DNA of 8,694 nt. Source: Nitrospiria bacterium. Lineage in GTDB: Bacteria > Nitrospirota > CAKKRA01 > 9FT-COMBO-42-15. The position numbers were made by a program, and so were the translations under genes. The notes beneath the pieces are model-generated. The model was not told the DNA's origin. It did not search any database and saw nothing but the letters and a program-made list of their open reading frames with translations. The stretch spans positions 1 through 8,694 of the forward strand of contig CAKKRA010000277.1 in assembly GCA_919902475.1 (NCBI GenBank), read 5' to 3'. Shown piece by piece: positions 1 through 5,467 of this stretch. Each line of letters opens with the position of its first letter. Within the stretch, counting starts at the first letter, position 1.

Positions 1-1089
1 CCCTACTGCATCAAGCCTTTTTTGAATATCTTTAACAGAAGAGAGCGGCTGCAAAAGCCTTTGCTTTAAAAGCCTTGCGCCCATCGGCGTCTCTGTCTTG
101 TCAATTACTGCGATGAGGGACCCCTTTCTCTCCCTGCTCCTGATATTCTCTATCAGTTCAAGATTTCTTATAGTAGCGCTGTCCATAAGCATATAATCAG
201 AGGAGTTATACTTCTTCATGAATGTGATATTTGACAACTCTGCCCTCTGCGTCTCTTTTATATAAGATATAATGGCGCCTGCTGCATTTACTGCAAGGTC
301 TTCCTTTTTGCAGCCAAAGCCTTCCAATGACTGGGTTTTGAAATGCCCTGTAAGTGTTTTGTAGGCGCTGTCAGTTGAAAATTGCCATGCATCATAATGA
401 TTGACAAGAATATGGTTGTTTTCAGTCAGCTTTAATAATTCGGGGTGTTTTTCGATGTCCTTTGGTATCAGCGCCTCCTTTGGCATGAAGCGTGAAAGCT
501 CATCTATTAAGTTTTTAGCCTTGTCTTCATAGGCAAATTCAGAGATAAAAAAATCGCCAGTAGAGATGTCAAGAATAGCAAGACCTGCTCTTTCAATATC
601 TTTTGCCTCTGGTGCCTTTTTAAAGACAGGATATATTGCAGCAATAAAATTATTTTCCTTAGAGTCAAGCAGCAATGGGTCAATGGCTGTGCCAGGTGTA
701 ATAATACGAACCACATCTCTTTTAACAAGACCCCTCACCCTAACCCTCTCCCCTGAGGGGAGAGGGGACAAAGAAGAATTCCTCTCCCCATTGGGGAGAG
801 GGGAGGGTGAGGGGGCATCTTCCAACTGCTCGCAGATTGCAACCTTAAATCCTTTTTTAATCAGCTTTGCAATATAAGCATTGGCAGCGTGATAAGGTAT
901 GCCGCACATGGGCACATCCTCTCCCTTTTCCCTGTTTCTTGCAGTAAGGGTTATCTCAAGGACTTTGGATGCAGTTATGGCGTCGTCATAGAACATCTCA
1001 TAGAAGTCACCCATTCTGAAGAAGAGGATTGAGTCTTTATGCCTCTCCTTTATCTCTTTATATTGTGCTAAGAGTGGGGTAGTGCTCAT
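1..1089 (-). CDS. mutS: DNA mismatch repair protein MutS (N-terminal part, runs off left edge)
   Basis: MutS recognises base mismatches and small loops in DNA and recruits MutL. The frame from ATG at 1089 stays open for 363 codons to position 1, so the protein's C-terminal part, including the ATPase domain, lies outside the window. The start MSTTPLLAQYKEIKERH leads into FFRMGDFYEMF (residues 23-33), whose F29-x-E31 is the mismatch-wedge motif of domain I. GIPYHAANAYIAKLI (63-77), VVRIITPGT (126-134) and LDISTGDF (173-180) are typical of domains I and II. LMDSATIRNLEL (301-312) and TPMGARLLKQ (334-343) belong to the core domain. Oddly, residues 93-119 are encoded by an 84-bp palindromic repeat (separate entry) with no counterpart in the family. 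The start is 4 bp after the HIT gene stop. No strong ribosome site is visible, so translational coupling is likely. Identification is secure from the sequence; function with the insert is inferred. Confidence 0.96.
   Translation of the reverse strand, partial: MSTTPLLAQYKEIKERHKDSILFFRMGDFYEMFYDDAITASKVLEITLTARNREKGEDVPMCGIPYHAANAYIAKLIKKGFKVAICEQLEDAPSPSPLPNGERNSSLSPLPSGERVRVRGLVKRDVVRIITPGTAIDPLLLDSKENNFIAAIYPVFKKAPEAKDIERAGLAILDISTGDFFISEFAYEDKAKNLIDELSRFMPKEALIPKDIEKHPELLKLTENNHILVNHYDAWQFSTDSAYKTLTGHFKTQSLEGFGCKKEDLAVNAAGAIISYIKETQRAELSNITFMKKYNSSDYMLMDSATIRNLELIENIRSRERKGSLIAVIDKTETPMGARLLKQRLLQPLSSVKDIQKRLDAVG
731..814. repeat. 84-bp palindromic element inserted in frame inside mutS
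   Basis: Perfect 10-bp terminal inverted repeats, CCCCTCACCC (731-740) and GGGTGAGGGG (805-814), enclose two near-identical hairpins. One has a 10-bp stem, CCCTCTCCCC (744-753) with GGGGAGAGGG (757-766), and loop TGA. The other has a 9-bp stem, CCTCTCCCC (781-789) with GGGGAGAGG (793-801), and loop ATT. The length is exactly 28 codons. On the mutS strand it reads as SPLPNGER (96-103) and SPLPSGERVRVRG (108-120), so the two hairpins give near-duplicate octapeptides 12 residues apart. Of the three frames on the mutS strand, only the one used is free of stops. The architecture resembles short non-autonomous palindromic repeats. No transposase or clear target duplication is visible. Confidence 0.9.
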
Positions 1090-1093
1090 GGTT

Positions 1094-1633
1094 TTACAGC
1101 TGCTTTCCTGAACCTGCGCCTTTCTTCTTTTTATGAGGCTCAGGGGCGCTGGAAATCTTTAAAAAGAATGGAAGTAGTTTTGAATAGGTATCATCAAGAG
1201 ATTCGGGTATTACCCTCGTTTCAAATAATACTGGCATAAAGCTCGTGTCGCCGTTCCAGCGCGGGACAATGTGCATGTGGATATGCGCCTCAATGCCTGC
1301 GCCTGCTGCCTCCATCAGATTCATCCCGATATTAAAACCGTCAGGGGAGAATGCCTCTTTAAACGCTGCCACGGATTTGCCTGTGAGTTCTATAAAATCT
1401 GATGCCTCTGCTTTATTGAGCTTTTCAATAGTAGAGGTGTGTTTGTACGGAACTATCAACAGATGCCCATTGTTATAAAGATATAAATTCATTATTATAT
1501 AATTATGCTCGCCTCGAAAGAGTATATAATTATTTTTATCCCTCTTTTCCTCTGACATCCTGCAGAATACACAGCCCTTTGTCTTATTATTTAGTATATA
1601 CTTCATCCGCCACGGCGACCAGAGCCGCTTCAT
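1094..1633 (-). CDS. HIT-family nucleotide hydrolase/transferase (Ap4A phosphorylase-like)
   Basis: This 179-residue protein has the histidine triad H117-I-H119-M-H121 followed by IVPRW. In HIT enzymes the central histidine is the nucleophile that takes the nucleotidyl group from substrates such as Ap4A or adenylated phosphoramidates. The opening LWSPWRMKYI and the pair C21-x-x-C24 match the bacterial subgroup whose N-terminus reads like LWAPWRMxYI...CxFC. The cysteines may bind zinc together with nearby histidines. NGHLLIVPYKH (55-65) is the usual strand before the first helix. The C-terminus is a lysine-rich tail (KKKKGAGSGKQL) beyond the fold. The start is well supported: AAGGAG (1642-1647) lies 8 nt upstream and overlaps the stop of the preceding cyclase gene, 12 bp away. 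The exact substrate cannot be read from sequence. Confidence 0.92.
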   Translation of the reverse strand: MKRLWSPWRMKYILNNKTKGCVFCRMSEEKRDKNNYILFRGEHNYIIMNLYLYNNGHLLIVPYKHTSTIEKLNKAEASDFIELTGKSVAAFKEAFSPDGFNIGMNLMEAAGAGIEAHIHMHIVPRWNGDTSFMPVLFETRVIPESLDDTYSKLLPFFLKISSAPEPHKKKKGAGSGKQL

Positions 1634-1641
1634 CTGTGTTT

Positions 1642-1647
1642 CTCCTT
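1642..1647 (-). promoter_or_regulatory. Ribosome binding site of the HIT gene
   Basis: AAGGAG on the minus strand, 8 nt before ATG 1633. Its first two bases are part of the cyclase TAA stop, which suggests coupled translation of the two genes. Confidence 0.7.
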
Positions 1648-3550
1648 ATTGGTATATAACACTGTAAATCGGCATTGATTTATCTACACCTTTAAAAATC
1701 GCATCGCCGACATATTCAAACACAACCTTGTGTCCGATAACATTATCATAGTAAGACAGGGTGGTGCCGCTGTATGAGCCTGAATCCTCAAAGGTGATTG
1801 AATTCTTCATGTCATCAACAACATCCTTGCTTACAGCTATTCCTGTATTGTATATAGAGCCGTTTTCATCTACTGCAACGCCGCCTACCATCTTTTTCTT
1901 TGAAAATTTCTTATATGCATATTCCTTAAAATTTTCTATCTCCCTTGAGTCAGTAAGGCTGTATGCAAGTGAGTTAAGCATCTCGTCAAATTCGTGCCCT
2001 TCTTTTTCAATCGGCACAGAGGCCTTTGCAGCAGAGAGCCGGCCGGCAATATTTACATTTCTTCCAATAATTGTCGTATCCTTCTTTTTTTCATCTATCA
2101 TAAAGTTTGCAATATATGCCCTGCCGGTATGGATGCTGATACCCATCTGATAGTGTGTCTTGCCCTGCTTTCTCAGGTCATCCAATCTCTTTTGAATCAG
2201 TATTGCTGTCCTGATTGCATTCTGACTGTCTGTTTCCTTCGGGGTCGGGACTCCGTATATTATCATAACGCCATCACCAGTGAATTTATCTATTCTGCCG
2301 CCAAATTTAGATGTAATCTCTGTAATCGGGTCAAAGACATTGTACAACTGGTAAGTAATCTCCCTTTCGGAATAGCCCTTTTCAGATGTCTTTGTAAATC
2401 CCCGCAAATCTGCAAAGAGTATTGCAACCTTCCTTGCATTATTTGTTACTGAAGTGGCGCCTGTAAATCTGTAGAGCCTGCCTTCTGAAAACAGCTTGTC
2501 CTCTTTTGTTTTTGTTGACTCAACTGGATAGAGCATTATCTTTTTTTGGATGGTTTTAATTATCTCTGTTTTTTGAAGACCATGCATTATATCCTTAAAT
2601 GCGTTAAAGAGCTGGCTCCAGTTTTCAAACGACTTTGCAGCATTTATAATCGCTGAATTAGAAAAGATCTTTCTGCCTGTATCCTCGTAATCAAGGAGGA
2701 GGTATTCTAAGACATGCCTGTTAAATATCATTTTTATTATGCTTGCGTCTTCCATCAGGCGGTTTTCTGGAATCCCTTTTAAATGCCCTTTGACTAATTG
2801 AATCAGCGGCCTTTCCCTTTCCTCAAGGCCTTTTTTAATACGCTTGTGCAATATTACATAAATCTCATTAAAGGTCTTGAAGGTGAGAGAGTATCTCTTA
2901 TTATATTCAGAAAGGATGTCCTGCAAATTAATCCTTCTAATCTCGCTTTCTGTCAATGGAAGCTGGTCATTTATTATGCTTACGATAAGATTGTCATTAA
3001 AGTTTATGCCAAGATTAAACTGAACCATTCTATCTTCTATCTGCGATACCTTTTGATAGGAGATGTTCATTGCAGAATTAAAGAGCCCGCTCATCATGGG
3101 GTGCATCTGATATTTAAGATTATTTTTAACGCCTCTTTTGCTGAAATAATCGTTTAATATATTTGAAAAGTCCTTTGAAAAGGCAAGCCAGAAGAGGTTT
3201 ATAAGGCCTATCCTCCGCTCATATCTGATTATATTGACTATTATAGATACAAGATTTTCTAAGTATTCCCTCTCTATGGTCATGAGCTGATTTTCGCTTG
3301 CAGCAGCATGAGCAGACGCATGGTCTTCCCTGCTTAGAATCAGATTATACAGGTAGTGTATATATTGCTGTGACTGGTTTCTTAATAATATGGGAAGCTC
3401 TACATTTATCTCGCCCTCGCCTTTTTTAATTATGTTCTCTTCAGGTAAAAACGGGATGCTGCCGCCAAAGAGATGTTCCATCTCCTCTGCGCTTCCAGTA
3501 GAAAATTTCAGACCGAGCCTGTCTTTTTCTGATAAATAATACTGTTCCAT
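1646..3550 (-). CDS. Class III adenylate/guanylate cyclase-domain protein with unrecognised N-terminal region
   Basis: A 634-residue protein, apparently soluble, with a C-terminal class III nucleotide cyclase domain from about 372 to the end. Visible catalytic residues are metal-binding D381 (LFADLRGFT) and D426 (DKFTGDGVM), purine-selecting K422, and N500 and R504 in NVNIAGR. The second purine-contact position (TIIG, T493) appears to be Thr, a Lys/Thr pairing known in class IIIb adenylate cyclases, so cAMP is the likelier product (inferred). Between R504 and the closing strands (GHKVVFEYVGDAIFKGV) there are about 50 more residues than usual. Residues 1-370 look helical, with no membrane segment or sensory domain I recognise. 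ATG 3550 shares one base with the TGA of the glycosylase gene (TGATG). TTG 3553 is an alternative start with AGAGG 8 nt upstream. Confidence 0.88.
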   Translation of the reverse strand: MEQYYLSEKDRLGLKFSTGSAEEMEHLFGGSIPFLPEENIIKKGEGEINVELPILLRNQSQQYIHYLYNLILSREDHASAHAAASENQLMTIEREYLENLVSIIVNIIRYERRIGLINLFWLAFSKDFSNILNDYFSKRGVKNNLKYQMHPMMSGLFNSAMNISYQKVSQIEDRMVQFNLGINFNDNLIVSIINDQLPLTESEIRRINLQDILSEYNKRYSLTFKTFNEIYVILHKRIKKGLEERERPLIQLVKGHLKGIPENRLMEDASIIKMIFNRHVLEYLLLDYEDTGRKIFSNSAIINAAKSFENWSQLFNAFKDIMHGLQKTEIIKTIQKKIMLYPVESTKTKEDKLFSEGRLYRFTGATSVTNNARKVAILFADLRGFTKTSEKGYSEREITYQLYNVFDPITEITSKFGGRIDKFTGDGVMIIYGVPTPKETDSQNAIRTAILIQKRLDDLRKQGKTHYQMGISIHTGRAYIANFMIDEKKKDTTIIGRNVNIAGRLSAAKASVPIEKEGHEFDEMLNSLAYSLTDSREIENFKEYAYKKFSKKKMVGGVAVDENGSIYNTGIAVSKDVVDDMKNSITFEDSGSYSGTTLSYYDNVIGHKVVFEYVGDAIFKGVDKSMPIYSVIYQ

Positions 3551-4287
3551 CAACTAATCAACCTCTTATATTCTGCCATTATCTTCTGCACATCTTCCCA
3601 TGTATATTTCTTATCATTCGGATTCCTTAAAAGATATGCAGGGTGAAATGTGGGCATCAATTTTATTCCTTCGTATGTATAAAATTTTCCTCTAAGTGAT
3701 GATATCTTTTCTTTTGTCTTTAATAAGGTCTGCGCTGCAAAAGCGCCAAGGGCGCATATAATCTTTGGATTAATAATCCTGAGCTGCTCCTTTAAAAAAG
3801 GCTCACATGCAGATATCTCGTCCTCTAAGGGGTTTCTATTGTTGGGCGGCCTGCACTTTATAATATTTGCAATATAGACATCATCCCTTTTTAATCCCAT
3901 TGCCTCAATAATCTTTGTCAAAAGCTGTCCTGCCTTGCCGACAAATGGTTTCCCCTGTATGTCTTCATCTTCACCCGGCGCCTCGCCCACAAATACAATC
4001 TCTGCCTTTTCATTGCCTGAGCCAAAGACAATATTCTTTCTTTTTTTATAAAGCCCGCACCGCTTGCAGTCTCCAATCATCTTTCTTACATCCTCAAGTG
4101 TTCTTAGTATGGTCGGTTCGTGAACCGCCCATACAGTGTCATCTGTTTCTGGCAGGTGGTGCGTCTGTCCTCCTGATTTCAACCCCTCGGTATCCGCCCT
4201 TACTAACTCTATTGGCAATTCATTAATACCTATCTCTTTTAGATAGATAAGGTAATCTTTTATGTTGTTAAGTGTTTCTTGATTCAT
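3550..4287 (-). CDS. Type 4 (iron-sulfur) uracil-DNA glycosylase
   Basis: This 245-residue enzyme would remove uracil from DNA to start base excision repair. Four cysteines fit the 4Fe-4S cluster of family 4 glycosylases: C74-x-x-C77, C145 and C161. Motif A is GEAPGEDEDIQGKPFVG (101-117), in which the uracil-site residues lie. Motif B is HPAYLLRNP (215-223). NIIKCRPPNNRNP (141-153) is another family signature. Residues 1-65 form a variable extension that is common in bacterial members. ATG 4287 has AGGA 8 nt upstream. The gene follows tsaE by 21 bp and its stop overlaps the start of the cyclase gene, so it probably shares their transcript. Some family 4 members are annotated as phage SPO1 DNA polymerase-related proteins; that is the same family, not a polymerase. 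Confidence 0.95.
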   Translation of the reverse strand: MNQETLNNIKDYLIYLKEIGINELPIELVRADTEGLKSGGQTHHLPETDDTVWAVHEPTILRTLEDVRKMIGDCKRCGLYKKRKNIVFGSGNEKAEIVFVGEAPGEDEDIQGKPFVGKAGQLLTKIIEAMGLKRDDVYIANIIKCRPPNNRNPLEDEISACEPFLKEQLRIINPKIICALGAFAAQTLLKTKEKISSLRGKFYTYEGIKLMPTFHPAYLLRNPNDKKYTWEDVQKIMAEYKRLIS

Positions 4288-4303
4288 AAAATAAATCCTA
4301 AAT

Positions 4304-4320
4304 CCCCTTCACCTTAACCC
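4304..4320. repeat. Possible degenerate end of the mutS-type repeat at the tsaE 3' end
   Basis: On the minus strand GGGTTAAGGTGAAGGGG resembles one end of the mutS element, GGGTTAGGGTGAGGGG, with one substitution and one extra base. It spans the last codons and stop of tsaE. No second arm is visible nearby, so this may be coincidence. Confidence 0.2.
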
Positions 4321-4782
4321 TTGAACTATCTCCTCATACCTCTTGCCAGTTGCCTCAAAAGTAAGACTCCTTTTATCTCCTCCCAGATTTTCAAGATAAA
4401 CTGAAAGCCTCTCTTCTAACAGCAGTCCCTCAGCCTTTTCTGCCCATTCAATAACTGTTACGCCTTCGCCTTTTAAATATTCTGACAAGCCAATATCTTC
4501 TATCTCAGCAATATTATTCAGCCTGTATAAATCAATATGATAAAGGGCTAATCTTCCTTTATATTCATTCGCAATAACAAATGTCGGGCTTGCTATAAAA
4601 GCCTTTGCTACATTCATGCCCTTTGCAATACCTTGTGTAAAGGTCGTCTTGCCTGCCCCGAGTTCTCCATGAAGGCAGATGATATCGCCGTCTTTTAATA
4701 ATTTGCCGAGCCTTTCTCCGAGTCTTCTTGTTTCTTCAAGGCTGCTGGTTGCAATTGTGTACTCAGTATTCTTATCTGTCAT
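4309..4782 (-). CDS. tsaE: tRNA threonylcarbamoyladenosine biosynthesis ATPase TsaE
   Basis: TsaE is the small ATPase that works with TsaB and TsaD to make t6A at position 37 of tRNAs that read ANN codons. The 157-residue length is normal. Walker A is GELGAGKT (39-46). SPTF (65-68) is in the switch region, YHIDLYRL (81-88) holds the conserved aspartate, and VIEWAE (110-115) is the Walker B-like family motif. The preceding CBS-domain gene ends 15 bp upstream. That gap and the start codon consist of an apparent relic of a palindromic repeat (4777-4794), and no good ribosome site is seen, so translation may depend on coupling. The gene leads into the glycosylase, cyclase, HIT and mutS run. Identity is secure; the operon is inferred from spacing. 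Confidence 0.95.
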   Translation of the reverse strand: MTDKNTEYTIATSSLEETRRLGERLGKLLKDGDIICLHGELGAGKTTFTQGIAKGMNVAKAFIASPTFVIANEYKGRLALYHIDLYRLNNIAEIEDIGLSEYLKGEGVTVIEWAEKAEGLLLEERLSVYLENLGGDKRSLTFEATGKRYEEIVQGLR

Positions 4783-4794
4783 TCAGGAATCCAG
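4777..4794. repeat. Apparent internally deleted relic of the 5341-5420 repeat, at the tsaE start
   Basis: TGTCATTCAGGAATCCAG equals the first 8 bases (5341-5348) joined to the last 10 bases (5364-5373) of the left arm of the larger repeat, as if the 15-bp hairpin centre had been removed. It fills most of the 15-bp gap between the CBS gene stop and tsaE and contains the tsaE ATG and second codon (minus-strand AATGACA). Confidence 0.55.
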
Positions 4795-4797
4795 AAT

Positions 4798-5253
4798 TTA
4801 TGCGCCCTTTGCTATAGCCTTGACAATATCTGCCTTGCCAACAATACCTAATAACTTATCACCCTTTACTACAGGAAGGTGATGTATCCCCTTTTCAGAC
4901 ATTATAGTTGCTATCTCCTCTAAAGAGGCGTCCTCTTTTATTGTCACAACATTCCTTGTGCATATATCGCCAACCTTGAGAGCAGCCATCTTTTTAATAT
5001 CCTCTTCAAGGTGTCTTGGATTCTCAAGATAAATGAACGAGTCAAAGAGGTTTATTATTGTCGGTATATGGAGCCTCTTTTTCTGGCTTATCAGGTCATC
5101 CTCTGTTACTATGCCTATAAGCTTCCCATTATCATCAAGAACAGGCACACCGCTTATCTTGTGATTAATCAGTATACGCGCAAGCCTTTCAATAGTCATC
5201 TCTGATGTTACTGTGTAAACATTCTTTGTCATTATCTCTTTTGCTGTTGGCAT
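4798..5253 (-). CDS. Protein with two CBS domains (adenosyl-ligand sensing)
   Basis: A 151-residue protein that is almost entirely a Bateman module. CBS 1 covers about residues 1-58 (AKEIMTKNVYTV, then HKISGVPVLDDNGKLIGIVTEDDLI). CBS 2 covers about 92-150 (KVGDICTRNVVTI, then KGIHHLPVVKGDKLLGIVGKADIV). Such pairs usually bind AMP, ATP, SAM or NAD-type ligands. No enzymatic domain is attached, so the partner is unknown. The frame is open back to ATG 5346, but that start lies inside a palindromic repeat. I chose ATG 5253 because GGAGG sits 5 nt upstream and the protein then begins MPTAKEIM, as is usual for this family. ATG 5265 is also possible but would place GGAGG inside the coding sequence. 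The gene lies between nnr and tsaE. Confidence 0.9.
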   Translation of the reverse strand: MPTAKEIMTKNVYTVTSEMTIERLARILINHKISGVPVLDDNGKLIGIVTEDDLISQKKRLHIPTIINLFDSFIYLENPRHLEEDIKKMAALKVGDICTRNVVTIKEDASLEEIATIMSEKGIHHLPVVKGDKLLGIVGKADIVKAIAKGA

Positions 5254-5258
5254 TGTAT

Positions 5259-5263
5259 CCTCC
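5259..5263 (-). promoter_or_regulatory. Ribosome binding site of the CBS-domain gene
   Basis: GGAGG on the minus strand, 5 nt before ATG 5253. It decides the start in favour of the 151-residue protein over a 182-residue reading that begins in a repeat. Confidence 0.7.
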
Positions 5264-5340
5264 ATGTTATATAGTGTCTGTGTAAAATAGTACTTAGTTG
5301 CATAAGTTAGCGTGGTTCCAATATATAGCTTTACACTTTT

Positions 5341-5420
5341 TGTCATTCCTGCATGCCTCTGGCAGGAATCCAGTCCTGCCTATTTCTGGATTCCCGCTCA
5401 AAAACGCTGCGGGAATGACA
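5341..5420. repeat. 80-bp two-arm palindromic repeat between nnr and the CBS gene
   Basis: Terminal 9-bp inverted repeats TGTCATTCC (5341-5349) and GGAATGACA (5412-5420) and inner inverted repeats GGAATCCAG (5365-5373) and CTGGATTCC (5386-5394) surround a 12-bp centre. Each arm is itself a hairpin: ATTCCTGC/GCAGGAAT (5345-5352 with 5362-5369) and ATTCCCGC/GCGGGAAT (5390-5397 with 5409-5416), both perfect 8-bp stems. Similar TGTCATTCCCGC-type repeats are common between genes in Nitrospirota and Desulfobacterota (from general knowledge). No U-run follows it on the minus strand, so it is not a standard terminator, though its RNA could fold strongly between nnr and the CBS gene. Confidence 0.85.
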
Positions 5421-5467
5421 TACCAGAAATGCACAGAACTGTTAGCAACAAGCACATTACTTTGTCA

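Noticed and set aside
744..766. Intrinsic terminator in the GC-rich hairpin
   Set aside because: It is inside an open mutS frame and has no U-run on either strand.
566..877. A plus-strand 103-codon open frame
   Set aside because: It is antisense to mutS, and the palindrome happens to be open in that frame too. It has no ribosome site or recognisable protein features.
1..1089. mutS as a pseudogene broken by the repeat
   Set aside because: I read the frame codon by codon from ATG 1089 to base 1 and found no stop or frameshift, and family motifs continue on both sides of the insert.
5280..5336. Operator-like inverted repeat GTGTAAA / TTTACAC (5280-5286, 5330-5336)
   Set aside because: Only 7 bp with 43 bp between the arms in AT-rich DNA; chance is a sufficient explanation.
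5254..5346. A longer 182-residue form of the CBS protein starting at ATG 5346
   Set aside because: That start is inside the palindromic repeat, the added 31 residues do not resemble CBS proteins, and a good GGAGG site supports ATG 5253.
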